Shown: positions 34,262 through 42,078, numbered from the stretch's first letter. The stretch: DNA of 46,340 nucleotides from an uncultured Oscillospiraceae bacterium (GCA_910577915.1 CAJTOM010000011.1:1-46340); one strand, 5' to 3'. Notes: generated from the sequence alone by a model not told the origin. Program-made: numbers and translations.

Positions 34262-34291
34262 TTGCGGCGGCCCTCCCGCGTGTGGTATAAT
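34262..34291 (+). promoter_or_regulatory. Promoter of the uridine phosphorylase gene
   Basis: TATAAT at 34286-34291 with a weak -35 (TTGCGG) 18 bases upstream. TGGAGGAAAA and ATG 34347 follow. Confidence 0.6.
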
Positions 34292-34346
34292 GCGGGGGAG
34301 GGAAATGTTTTCCCTTACGCACACAACAGATGGAGGAAAATCGATC

Positions 34347-35108
34347 ATGCAGCAAATGGAAAAACAGTATCACATCGCCTGTGTCCCCGGCGACGTGGGG
34401 CGCTACTGCATCCTGCCCGGCGATCCGGGCCGGTGCGCGTCCATCGCCGCCCTCTTTGACGACGCCAAACTGGTCAGTCAGAACCGGGAATACGTTATCT
34501 ACACCGGCTCCCTGCTGGGGGAGAAGGTCTCCGTCTGCTCCACCGGCATCGGCGGCCCCTCCGCCGCCATCGCCATGGAGGAGCTCACCGCCATCGGCGC
34601 GGACACCTTCATCCGGGTGGGCACCTGCGGCGGCATCGACGTGAACGTCCAGTCCGGCGACATCGTCGTCGCCACCGGCGCCATCCGCTTTGAGCACACC
34701 AGTATGGAGTATGCGCCCATCGAGTTCCCCGCCGTGGCCGACTTCGGCATCACCGCCGCCCTCATACGGGCCGCCCAGGACATGGGCAAGACCTGCCACG
34801 CCGGCGTGGTCCAGTGCAAGGACAGCTTCTACGGCCAGCACTCCCCCGCCCGCATGCCCGTCAGCTACGAGCTTCTCAACAAGTGGGAGGCCTGGAAGCG
34901 CCTGGGCGTCAAGGCCAGCGAGATGGAGTCCGCCGCCCTCTTCGTCGTCGCCGCCGCCCTGGGCGTCCGCTGCGGCAGCTGCTTCCACGTGGTCTGGAAC
35001 CAGGAGCGGGAGGCCGCCGGCCTGGACCAGAAGATGAGCGAGGACACCTCCGCCGCCGTCCGCGTGGGCGTGGAGGCGCTGAAACTGCTGATCGCGGAGG
35101 GGAAATAG
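34347..35108 (+). CDS. udp: Uridine phosphorylase-like nucleoside phosphorylase
   Basis: 253 residues, the usual length of the PNP/UDP family. Landmarks: the phosphate site YCILPGDPGRC near residue 25, STGIGGPSAAIAMEEL, RVGTCGGI and the ribose-binding VKASEMESAALFVVAAALG with the conserved EMES. It splits uridine to uracil and ribose-1-phosphate. A related purine activity cannot be excluded on sequence alone. It has its own promoter and no operon partner. Confidence 0.88.
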   Translation: MQQMEKQYHIACVPGDVGRYCILPGDPGRCASIAALFDDAKLVSQNREYVIYTGSLLGEKVSVCSTGIGGPSAAIAMEELTAIGADTFIRVGTCGGIDVNVQSGDIVVATGAIRFEHTSMEYAPIEFPAVADFGITAALIRAAQDMGKTCHAGVVQCKDSFYGQHSPARMPVSYELLNKWEAWKRLGVKASEMESAALFVVAAALGVRCGSCFHVVWNQEREAAGLDQKMSEDTSAAVRVGVEALKLLIAEGK

Positions 35109-35205
35109 GCACCTTTTGACCGCACATCGGGGAGCTGTCTCACGATCACTGCGGGAGTGGATGGACACAATTTGGCAGGATTGTGCTAAAGATGCAAAAA
35201 AGGGC

Positions 35206-35234
35206 TTGACAAACGGCGGGCGAAGCCATATGAT
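35206..35234 (+). promoter_or_regulatory. Promoter of the riboswitch-oadB transcript
   Basis: TTGACA, exactly 17 bases, TATGAT. The predicted RNA starts a few bases before the aptamer at 35243. The 97 bases before it (35109-35205) show nothing recognisable. Confidence 0.8.
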
Positions 35235-35242
35235 AGGGGTAT

Positions 35243-35334
35243 ATAAGAGGGAGTAGTCGGCGCCGCTGGGCGCGGCACTGCGCGTCAATACGGCCCCTGC
35301 GGCCCGCGTTTGCCTGAAATGACGAGACTTTTAT
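35243..35334 (+). promoter_or_regulatory. yybP-ykoY-like (Mn2+) riboswitch aptamer
   Basis: The RNA shows the landmarks I know for this class, in order: GGGAGTAG after the 5' strand of P1, a GTCAATACGG segment in the middle, and AATGACGAGACTTT at the 3' end. The closing helix P1 forms between ATAAGAG (35243-35249) and CTTTTAT (35328-35334). The 3' strand of P1 is also the left arm of a strong terminator (35323-35370), so aptamer and terminator exclude each other. Ligand binding would therefore favour read-through: an ON switch, as for Mn2+ exporter genes. The alternative is another ion-sensing class such as a Na+ riboswitch, which would suit the downstream gene but fits the landmarks less well as I remember them. 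Confidence 0.72.
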
Positions 35335-35370
35335 GGCGGTTTTACTGCGCCATAAGGGTCTCGTTTTTTT
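35323..35370 (+). terminator. Riboswitch expression-platform terminator
   Basis: CGAGACTTTTATGGCG (35323-35338) pairs with CGCCATAAGGGTCTCG (35348-35363) over 16 positions, two of them G-U, around a 9-base loop. Seven T residues follow. It overlaps the last 12 bases of the aptamer. Confidence 0.85.
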
Positions 35371-35413
35371 GCTCCCGCACATCGGGCTGTGCCCGTCAAG
35401 GAGGGGTTTTCCC

Positions 35414-36520
35414 ATGCAGCTGTTTTCCGACCTGTTTTCCAATGTGCTCAATTTTACCTGGCAGCAGGGGCTGATGATCCTCATCGGCTGTCTGCTCATC
35501 TTCCTGGCCGTCAAGCGGGAGATGGAACCGTCCCTGCTGCTGCCCATGGGCTTCGGGGCCGTTCTGGTGAATCTGCCCTTTGTCCACACGGAGGCCATTG
35601 AGACCCTGTTCAACACCGGCATCGCCAGCGAACTCTTCCCCCTGCTGCTGTTTATCGGCATCGGGGCCATGATCGACTTCGGCCCCCTGCTGAGCAATCC
35701 GAAGATGTTCCTCTTCGGCGCAGCAGCCCAGTTTGGGATTTTCTTCACCCTGGTGATCGCGGTCATGGTGGGCTTTGATCTGAAGGACGCGGCCTCGGCC
35801 GCCATCATCGCCGCTGCCGACGGGCCCACCAGCATCTACGTAGCCAACTACTTCCAGAGCGTCTACCAGGGGGCCATCATGGTGGCGGCCTACTCCTACA
35901 TGGCGCTGGTGCCCATCATCCAGCCCCCCATCATCCGGGCCATCACCACCCGGAAGGAGCGGATGATCCCCATGGCGTACTCCCCCAGCGCGGTGTCCAG
36001 GACCACCCGCATCCTCTTCCCCATCTTCGTCACCATCATCGCCGGCACCGTAGCCCCCAAGAGCGCGGAGCTCATCGGCTTTCTCATGTTCGGCAACCTC
36101 ATCCGGGAGTGCGGCGTGCTGGACGGCCTCAGTCAGAGCGCCCAGCACGAGCTGGCCAACCTCATCACCCTGCTGCTGGGGCTGAGCGTGTCCTTCAAGA
36201 TGAAGGCGGAGTGGTTTGTCACCTGGCAGACCCTGCTGATCCTGGGCCTGGGTTTGGTGGGCTTTGTGTTCGACACCGTTGGCGGCGTGCTCTTCGCCAA
36301 GGCGCTCAACCTCTTCTCCCGGAAGAAGGTCAACCCCATGATCGGCGCGGCGGGCATCTCCGCCTTCCCCATGGCCTCCCGGGTGGTCCACAAGATGGGC
36401 CGGGAGGAGGATCCCTACAACTTCCTGCTGATGCACGCCGCCGGGGCCAACGTCAGCGGGCAGATCGCCTCCGTCATCGCCGGCGGTCTCATCATCACCC
36501 TGGTGGAACAAATTCTGTAG
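35414..36520 (+). CDS. oadB: Na+-translocating decarboxylase beta subunit (OadB-like), no alpha subunit nearby
   Basis: 368 residues, polytopic membrane protein. It has the OadB signatures AAADGPTSIYVANYF (with the Asp implicated in Na+ passage) and GAAGISAFPMASRVVHKMG near the C-terminus. AAGGAGGGG precedes ATG 35414. In known complexes OadB couples decarboxylation of a biotin-bound carboxyl group to Na+ export, and needs an alpha subunit with a carboxyltransferase and a biotin carrier. Neither is in this window, although birA is 1.1 kb downstream. It is under the riboswitch at 35243-35370. The physiological role is open: it may serve a complex encoded elsewhere, or act as an ion exporter alone with the small protein that follows. 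Confidence 0.82.
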   Translation: MQLFSDLFSNVLNFTWQQGLMILIGCLLIFLAVKREMEPSLLLPMGFGAVLVNLPFVHTEAIETLFNTGIASELFPLLLFIGIGAMIDFGPLLSNPKMFLFGAAAQFGIFFTLVIAVMVGFDLKDAASAAIIAAADGPTSIYVANYFQSVYQGAIMVAAYSYMALVPIIQPPIIRAITTRKERMIPMAYSPSAVSRTTRILFPIFVTIIAGTVAPKSAELIGFLMFGNLIRECGVLDGLSQSAQHELANLITLLLGLSVSFKMKAEWFVTWQTLLILGLGLVGFVFDTVGGVLFAKALNLFSRKKVNPMIGAAGISAFPMASRVVHKMGREEDPYNFLLMHAAGANVSGQIASVIAGGLIITLVEQIL

Positions 36521-36528
36521 GAGGAAAA

Positions 36529-36681
36529 ATGGTTATGAACACCGCTTTGATCACGGCCTGTCTGGCCATCATGGGCAAAGGGATGCTGGGCATCTTCGCC
36601 GTCATTCTGGTCATATGGGCCCTGGTGGCCCTGCTCAACCGGGTCACCGGGAAACAGGGGGATAACGCCCCTCGCCAGTAA
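36529..36681 (+). CDS. Small single-span membrane protein, OadG-like
   Basis: 50 residues starting eight bases after oadB, with GGAGGAAAA upstream. An alternative ATG lies two codons later at 36535. It has one membrane segment (GMLGIFAVILVIWALVALLNRV) and a short charged tail. Position and topology match the gamma subunit of Na+-pumping decarboxylases, though it is shorter than typical OadG and lacks the usual extended C-terminal part. The assignment rests mainly on context. Confidence 0.65.
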   Translation: MVMNTALITACLAIMGKGMLGIFAVILVIWALVALLNRVTGKQGDNAPRQ

Positions 36682-36710
36682 ACCGGCGCGCCCATAGGGG
36701 CGGATAAAAG

Positions 36711-36761
36711 AGAAGCATTGTGCCGGCGAGCGTCCCCGCCGGCACAATGCTTCTGCTTTTT
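36711..36761. terminator. Bidirectional terminator between oadG-like gene and lexA
   Basis: The 18-base perfect arms 36711-36728 and 36737-36754 (AGAAGCATTGTGCCGGCG and its complement) are followed by GCTTTTT on the plus strand and preceded by AAAAG. It separates two convergent genes. Confidence 0.85.
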
Positions 36762-36785
36762 CGCGGCGGAGCCGCCGCCGGCCGG

Positions 36786-37385
36786 TCAGTTGTACTGCCG
36801 CACCACCGCCGTCACCTTCCCCAGCACCTGGGCGTTCCGCCCGTCGATGGGCTGGTAGGCGTCGTTCTCCGGCAGGAGCCAGATGGCCCCGTTGCGCCGG
36901 GAGAGGCGCTTGACCGTGGCCTCATCCTCCAGGAGGGCCACCACGATCTCGCCGTTGGCGGCGGTCTGCTGGCGGTGGACCACCACCAGATCGTCGGGCA
37001 GGATGCCGGCCTTCAGCATGGACTCCCCCCGGACCCGCAGGGCAAAGAACTCGTCCTCCTGGCCGCCGCAGTCGAAGATCAGGTAATCGCTGATGCACTC
37101 CTGGGCCAGAATCGGCGCGCCGGCGGCCACATCCCCCACGATGGGGATGCGGTTGAGGTCCTTGCACTGACGGCCCTCGGTGAGAACGATGGCCCGCCCC
37201 TTGAAGCTCCCCTTCTCAATGAGGCCCCGCTCCTGGAGCCGCATAAGGTGGAAGTGAACCGTGGACGGGGATTTCAGCCCCACCGCCTCGCAGATCTCCC
37301 GCACCGAGGGGGCATACCCCTGTTCAGGGATCACCGTCTGCAGGTACTCGTAAATACGGTCCGTCATCTGTGTTTTTTTCGGCAT
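36786..37385 (-). CDS. lexA: LexA SOS repressor
   Basis: 199 residues from ATG 37385, with GGAGGGTT upstream. The N-terminal winged helix (TDRIYEYLQTVIPEQGYAPSVREICEAVGLKSPSTVHFHL) recognises SOS boxes. The C-terminal S24 peptidase domain has the self-cleavage site Ala88-Gly89 in DVAAGAP, nucleophile Ser122 (RGESML) and Lys159 (EATVKRL). RecA filaments trigger its cleavage after DNA damage. It lies divergent from birA with its own promoter carrying a candidate operator. Confidence 0.93.
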   Translation of the reverse strand: MPKKTQMTDRIYEYLQTVIPEQGYAPSVREICEAVGLKSPSTVHFHLMRLQERGLIEKGSFKGRAIVLTEGRQCKDLNRIPIVGDVAAGAPILAQECISDYLIFDCGGQEDEFFALRVRGESMLKAGILPDDLVVVHRQQTAANGEIVVALLEDEATVKRLSRRNGAIWLLPENDAYQPIDGRNAQVLGKVTAVVRQYN

Positions 37386-37425
37386 AGTCAACCCTCCAAG
37401 CCGTGTATTTTTTTGATTTGTTCTG

Positions 37426-37463
37426 ATTATACCACACTTTACCCCAGGTTGCAACGCCTGTTC
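37426..37463 (-). promoter_or_regulatory. lexA promoter with candidate SOS box
   Basis: Read on the minus strand: TTGCAA, 17 bases, TATAAT. The sequence GAACAGGCGTTG (37452-37463) resembles the Firmicute SOS box GAAC-N4-GTTC with one mismatch and overlaps the -35 box, fitting autorepression. Confidence 0.6.
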
Positions 37464-37510
37464 TTGTATTTTTTCAATTTTTTGTACGAGTCACAGACGG
37501 AAGAGATTTC

Positions 37511-37562
37511 TGTAAATCTCCCCCACCCATGGTTTACAAATCTGCCGGAGGATGCTATACTA
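37511..37562 (+). promoter_or_regulatory. birA promoter with candidate BirA operator
   Basis: TTTACA (37534-37539), 17 bases, TATACT (37557-37562). The -35 box lies in GGTTTACAA (37532-37540), identical to a known BirA operator half-site. An imperfect partner, CTGTAAATC, lies at 37511-37519. The 12-base gap is shorter than I would expect for this operator, so the site is tentative. Confidence 0.45.
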
Positions 37563-37596
37563 TCGCCTGAACAAATGACGGGAGAGGAGGACAGAC

Positions 37597-38583
37597 ATGA
37601 GCAGAGAGCGCGTCTATCAGCTCCTGCGGGAGCAGGCGGGGACCTTTGTCTCCGGACAGGAACTCAGCGGCCTTTTGGGTATCAGCCGCGCCGCCGTGTG
37701 GAAGGCCATCGACAGCCTGCGCCGGGACGGCTACACCATCGAGGCCCGCACCGGGCTGGGCTACCGGCTGACCGCCGCGCCGGACGCCCTGGCGGAGCGG
37801 GAGATCCGGCGGTTTCTCACGGCGGACTGCCCCGACCTGCGGTGCCTGACGGAGATCGACTCCACCAATTCCTACCTGAAGCGGGAAGCCCTGGCGGGCG
37901 CCCCCCATGGTACGGCGGCCACAGCCGAGTGCCAGACCGCCGGGCGGGGGCGGATGACCCGGGGCTTCCGGTCCCCGGCGGGGCGGGGGGTGTACCTGTC
38001 CGTGCTGCTGCGGCCCCAGCTGCCCCCGGAGGCGCTGCTGGGAGTGACGGGGATGACCGCCGTGGCGGTGTGCGCCGCCGTGGAGCGGACCGCCGGGGTG
38101 CGCCCCAAAATCAAGTGGACCAACGACCTGGTGCTGCACGGAAAAAAGCTGTGCGGCATTCTCACAGAACTGGCGGTGGAGGGAGAGACGGGGCTGGTCC
38201 AGTCCCTGGTCATCGGGGCCGGAGTCAACGTCAGCCACACCCCGGAGGATTTTGGCCCGGAGGTGTCCGCCATGGCCACCTCCCTGGCCCAGGAGGGATA
38301 CCAGGTCTCCCGCCCCGCCCTGGCGGCGGCCATGATTGAGGAGCTCTACCGGCTCTCCGGCGATCTGGGCGGGGACATCTCCCCTTGGGTGGAGGCCTAC
38401 CGCCGGGACTGCGTGAACCTGGGCCGGCCAGTGCGTCTTCTGTGGACGGACCGGCAGACCGAGGCGGAGGCAGTAGATATTGACGGCCAGTTCGGCCTGG
38501 TGGTCCGCCTGCCCGACGGCAGCCTGACCACGGTGCGCACCGGCGAGGTGTCGGTGCGGGGGCTCTACGGCTATGTGGAGTGA
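37597..38583 (+). CDS. birA: Biotin-protein ligase / biotin operon repressor
   Basis: 328 residues, group II type. The N-terminal winged helix (residues 1-60, SGQELSGLLGISRAAVWKAIDSLRRDGYTIEA) binds DNA. The catalytic domain has GRGR at 116-119 in the biotinyl-AMP loop, KWTNDLVLHGKKLCGIL, and the C-terminal SH3-like domain. It attaches biotin to carboxylase and decarboxylase carrier proteins and represses biotin genes. The nearby OadB-like gene belongs to a biotin-dependent family, which may explain the neighbourhood. Confidence 0.92.
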   Translation: MSRERVYQLLREQAGTFVSGQELSGLLGISRAAVWKAIDSLRRDGYTIEARTGLGYRLTAAPDALAEREIRRFLTADCPDLRCLTEIDSTNSYLKREALAGAPHGTAATAECQTAGRGRMTRGFRSPAGRGVYLSVLLRPQLPPEALLGVTGMTAVAVCAAVERTAGVRPKIKWTNDLVLHGKKLCGILTELAVEGETGLVQSLVIGAGVNVSHTPEDFGPEVSAMATSLAQEGYQVSRPALAAAMIEELYRLSGDLGGDISPWVEAYRRDCVNLGRPVRLLWTDRQTEAEAVDIDGQFGLVVRLPDGSLTTVRTGEVSVRGLYGYVE

Positions 38584-38589
38584 GATGCC

Positions 38590-39699
38590 ATGAGACGACA
38601 GAGAAGACAACCTCGTCAAAATCCCTATCGCGCCTACCGGGGTAAATCCCGCTGGGGGCGGATTCTATCCTGGACAGCGGGCGCGCTGGCAGTCCTGCTG
38701 CTGCTTTTGGCCGCCGGGGCTTGGGCCATGTTCCGGCAGGAATGGGCCATCGCCGGCACCATCCGGCGGCTTGACGCCCCCCGGCCCGTCTATTTCATGG
38801 AGATCGAGGGCGACTACCACTTCGACGCTTTCCTGCAGCAGGGCGGCGCGTCCTCAGACCAGGAGGTCAGCGCCTTTCTGACGGAGAAAATTTCCAAGGG
38901 CTTTTACACCGCCTCTACAACCCTCTCCGGCACGGGGTGCAGCGTTCTCTCCGCCCAGAGCGGGGACGGCTCCCTCCTCTGGGGCCGGAACTTCGACTGG
39001 ACGGGGTCCGTGCCCATTATCCTGCGGCACGTGCCGGAGGACGGGTACGCGTCCCTCTCCACCTGCGACTTCCAGAATATCACCGGCAGCGCGGACGTTC
39101 TGCCGGAGGGCGTGGTGAACCGGATGCTGGCCATCGCCGCCCTGTACGTCCCTATGGACGGCGTCAACGAGGCGGGTCTGTGCGTGGCAGACCTGGAGGT
39201 CAACGAGGGCGGCATGCCGGACCCGGACACGGAGAAGCCCGATCTCACCGTCACCACCGCCATCCGGCTGCTGCTGAACCGGGCGGCCACGGTGGAGGAG
39301 GCCCTGGCGCTGCTGGAGCAGTACGACATCCACCCCTCCGGCGGCATCAGCCACCACCTGGCCATCTCCGACGCCGGCGGCGCGTCCGTGGCGGTGGAGT
39401 TTACGGCGGACGGCTTCACCGCCATCCCCACCCGGGCGGCAACCAACTTCAACCTGGCAAAGGGCGACACCTCCGCCGGCGGCGAGAGCGCCCGGACCCG
39501 GTATGAGACCCTGCTCGCCCGCCTGGAGCGGGGCGTGACCTCCCCGGAGCAGGTCCGGGACGCCCTCTCTGCCGCAGCACAGCCCGACGGGGCGTGGACC
39601 ACCCAGTGGTCCCTGGTTTACGACCACGCCGCCGGGACGGCCAGCTGGTACTTTGGCGGGAATTTTGACGCCCGCTATGACTTTCAGATCGTACAATAA
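38590..39699 (+). CDS. Membrane-anchored Ntn-type amide hydrolase (choloylglycine hydrolase/C45-like)
   Basis: 369 residues, six bases after birA. The first 30 residues are strongly basic, followed by one membrane segment (TAGALAVLLLLLAAGAWAMF), so the enzyme domain faces outward. Residues 115-137 (TGCSVLSAQSGDGSLLWGRNFDW) carry the Ntn signature: candidate nucleophile Cys117 and the RNFDW motif. A further family feature is YVPMDGVNEAGLCVADLEV. Choloylglycine and acyltransferase family members cleave linear amides such as bile salts, penicillin V or N-acyl homoserine lactones. Because Cys117 is internal, activation by autoproteolysis ahead of it is expected. The substrate is unknown. Confidence 0.72.
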   Translation: MRRQRRQPRQNPYRAYRGKSRWGRILSWTAGALAVLLLLLAAGAWAMFRQEWAIAGTIRRLDAPRPVYFMEIEGDYHFDAFLQQGGASSDQEVSAFLTEKISKGFYTASTTLSGTGCSVLSAQSGDGSLLWGRNFDWTGSVPIILRHVPEDGYASLSTCDFQNITGSADVLPEGVVNRMLAIAALYVPMDGVNEAGLCVADLEVNEGGMPDPDTEKPDLTVTTAIRLLLNRAATVEEALALLEQYDIHPSGGISHHLAISDAGGASVAVEFTADGFTAIPTRAATNFNLAKGDTSAGGESARTRYETLLARLERGVTSPEQVRDALSAAAQPDGAWTTQWSLVYDHAAGTASWYFGGNFDARYDFQIVQ

Positions 39700-39716
39700 A
39701 GAAAAAGGAGCGCATT

Positions 39717-40259
39717 ATGAGCATTTACCCCGATTTATTCCTCACCTTCGCCAAGGTGGGGGTCATGACCTTCGGCGGCGGCTACGCCATGCTGCCCATC
39801 CTCCAGCGGGAGGTGGTGGAAAACAAGGGCTGGGCCACCGAGGAGGAGCTGACGGACTACTTCGCCATCGGCCAGTGCACGCCGGGCATCATCGCGGTGA
39901 ACACCGCCACCTTCATCGGCCAGAAGAACAAAGGCGTCCTGGGGGGCGTCGTCGCCACCCTGGGCCTGGTCTTCCCCTCCCTGATCATCATCTCCCTGCT
40001 GGCGGGGGTCATCACCCAGTTCTCCCACTTGGCCTGGGTGAACCACGCCTTCGGCGGCATCCGGGTGTGCGTGTGCGTGTTGATCCTCAACGCCACCGCC
40101 AAGCTCTATCAGAAGTCCGTCATTGACATCCCCACCGCCGTCATCTTTTTCCTGGTGTTCGGTCTGAGCACCGCCCTGGCCTGCAGCCCGGTTTGGTTCG
40201 TGCTGGCGGCGGCGGCGGCCGGCGTTGTGCTGAAGAATGTGGGGGTGAAGAGGGCATGA
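39717..40259 (+). CDS. chrA1: Chromate-transporter family half-subunit, first of pair
   Basis: 180 residues, one CHR domain with about six hydrophobic segments. Marks: FAKVGVMTFGGGYAMLPIL near the N-terminus and the FAIGQCTPGIIAVNTATFIG loop. Short CHR proteins work as pairs of inversely oriented subunits. It starts 17 bases after the amide hydrolase gene and overlaps the second subunit gene (ATGA). The family exports chromate in some bacteria; the substrate in a gut anaerobe is not known. Confidence 0.85.
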   Translation: MSIYPDLFLTFAKVGVMTFGGGYAMLPILQREVVENKGWATEEELTDYFAIGQCTPGIIAVNTATFIGQKNKGVLGGVVATLGLVFPSLIIISLLAGVITQFSHLAWVNHAFGGIRVCVCVLILNATAKLYQKSVIDIPTAVIFFLVFGLSTALACSPVWFVLAAAAAGVVLKNVGVKRA

Positions 40260-40867
40260 TCTATCTGCGGCTGTTTTATGAGTTCTTCAAGACGGGTCTG
40301 TTCGCCGTGGGCGGCGGCATGGCCACCATCCCCTTCCTCTACAACATGGCCGACGCCACCGGCTGGTTCACCCGCATGGACGTGGACAACATGATCGCCG
40401 TGGGCGAGTCCACCCCCGGCCCCATCGGCGTGAATATGGCCACCTACGTGGGCTACCTCACCGGCATGAGCGAGGGCGGCCTGCCCTTTGCCCTCCTGGG
40501 GGCGGTGGTGGCCACCCTGGGGCTCATCACCCCCTCCATCATCGTCATTCTCATCATCGCCTCCTTCCTCAAGAGCTTCCGGAACAACCGGTATGTGGAG
40601 AGCGCCTTCTACGGCCTGCGCCCCGCGTCCACAGGGCTTATCGCGGCGGCGGGCCTGTCGGTGGCGATGGCCAATCTGTTCTATATGGAGAGCGCGGCCA
40701 TCTCCAAGTGGAGCGACATATTCAATCCGGCGCTGGTCAACTGGAAGGCCTGGGCCCTGGCCGCCGTCCTGTGGGTGCTGACCAACAGGGTCAAGCAGAC
40801 CAAAAAGCTGCACCCCATCATGTTCATCCTGGCCGCCGCCGTGGTGGGCATCGTCTGGGGCATGTGA
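40256..40867 (+). CDS. chrA2: Chromate-transporter family half-subunit, second of pair
   Basis: 203 residues from ATG 40256. Single CHR domain with the same landmarks: FFKTGLFAVGGGMATIPFLYNM and IAVGESTPGPIGVNMATYVGY, then hydrophobic segments to the C-terminus. Start and stop codons of the pair overlap, so equal translation is expected. A terminator follows at 40912. Confidence 0.85.
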   Translation: MIYLRLFYEFFKTGLFAVGGGMATIPFLYNMADATGWFTRMDVDNMIAVGESTPGPIGVNMATYVGYLTGMSEGGLPFALLGAVVATLGLITPSIIVILIIASFLKSFRNNRYVESAFYGLRPASTGLIAAAGLSVAMANLFYMESAAISKWSDIFNPALVNWKAWALAAVLWVLTNRVKQTKKLHPIMFILAAAVVGIVWGM

Positions 40868-40911
40868 CCGGCTCTCCCACGGGCCGGCCCGCAAGGACCG
40901 AGATATGCAGA

Positions 40912-40946
40912 AGAGGACCGGGCGGTAAGCCCGGTCCTCTCTCTTT
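40912..40946 (+). terminator. Terminator after the chromate-transporter pair
   Basis: The 12-base perfect arms 40912-40923 and 40929-40940 (AGAGGACCGGGC and complement) around GGTAA are followed by CTCTTT. It also lies at the end of the convergent kinase gene. Confidence 0.75.
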
Positions 40947-40968
40947 ATGCAGCCGTCTGCGGCGGCCG

Positions 40969-42078
40969 TCAGCGGTATTTTGCCACAATCGCCGCCAGCT
41001 CGTCCCAGTGGTCCTCCATGTCCGCCACCAGCTTGCACTGGGTGCGGCAGCGGTCCAGATTCTGGCCCTCCCGGCTGATGTGGAAGTACTGATCGCCCAC
41101 CAGGTAGTCCGTCAGGAAGCGGATCCCGCACTCCAGGGTCATCAGCTTCGCCCCCCAGGGCAGCATCTCGATCTCCTTGTCCGTCAGCGTCCCGCCGGCG
41201 CCCTCCAGAAAGGCGGCGGCATAGACCTCAAACAGGTTCACATCCAGGTTGACCTTGCTCAAATCCCGCTCATCCTCGGCGCTGTGGTTGGCCCCGAAGC
41301 GGATAGAGTCGCCGAAATCGTTGATGGACAGGCCCGGCATCACCGTGTCCAGGTCGATGATGCACAGCCCCTGGCCGGTCTGGGCGTCCATAAGCACGTT
41401 GTTGAGCTTGGTGTCGTTGTGGGTCACCCGCAGGGGCAGGAGCCCGTCCCGCAGGGCCCGGAGGGCCACGGAGCAGTCCGCCTCGCGGGCGAGCATGAAG
41501 TCGATCTCCTTCCGGCACTCCTTCACCCGGCCCAGGCTGTCCGCCGCAACGGCGGCCTTCAGCTTGGCCAGCCGGTCCTCGGTGTCATGGAAGTGGGGGA
41601 TGGTCTCGTGGAGGGTGGCCGCCGGGTAGCCCTGCAGCAGCCGCTGGAAGCGGCCGAAGGCCCGGCCGGAGGCGGCGAAGAGCTCCGGCGTCTCCGCCGT
41701 CTGGTAGCAGATGGTCCCCTCCACAAAGGGGTACACCCGCCACGCGCCGCCGTCGGTGTCGGTGTAGTAGGGCGCGCCGTTCCGGGGGCGCAGCACCTCC
41801 AGAGCCTCCCGGCTCCGGTCGCCGCCGCTGCTGGCGATCTCCCTGCCTAAGTACTCGGTCACGCCGATGATGTTCTCCATCAGCTGGTCCGGCCGCTTGA
41901 AGGCGGCGGGGCTCATGCGCTGGAGGATGAACCGCCGGCAGCAGCAGGTCTCCGGCTGGGTGTGCACCACGAAGGTGTCGTTGATGTGCCCCGCGCCGTA
42001 GCGGATCGCCCCCACTACCGGCGCGCCGAAGTCAAAGGCCCCCAGGACCTCGTTTAAGTACTGCTCCGCCTGTGCCAT
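40969..42078 (-). CDS. nahK: N-acetylhexosamine 1-kinase-like sugar kinase (APH fold)
   Basis: 369 residues from ATG 42078, which overlaps the stop of the upstream nucleotidyltransferase (TGATG). The aminoglycoside-phosphotransferase fold shows the catalytic loop LRVTHNDTKLNNVLMD and the metal Asp in CIIDLDTVMPG. The start (YGAGHINDTFVV) and the INDFGDSIRFGAN stretch match NahK/LnpB of bifidobacteria. That enzyme makes GlcNAc-1-P or GalNAc-1-P, the substrate for the neighbouring nucleotidyltransferase. The assignment leans on both sequence and operon. Confidence 0.75.
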   Translation of the reverse strand: MAQAEQYLNEVLGAFDFGAPVVGAIRYGAGHINDTFVVHTQPETCCCRRFILQRMSPAAFKRPDQLMENIIGVTEYLGREIASSGGDRSREALEVLRPRNGAPYYTDTDGGAWRVYPFVEGTICYQTAETPELFAASGRAFGRFQRLLQGYPAATLHETIPHFHDTEDRLAKLKAAVAADSLGRVKECRKEIDFMLAREADCSVALRALRDGLLPLRVTHNDTKLNNVLMDAQTGQGLCIIDLDTVMPGLSINDFGDSIRFGANHSAEDERDLSKVNLDVNLFEVYAAAFLEGAGGTLTDKEIEMLPWGAKLMTLECGIRFLTDYLVGDQYFHISREGQNLDRCRTQCKLVADMEDHWDELAAIVAKYR

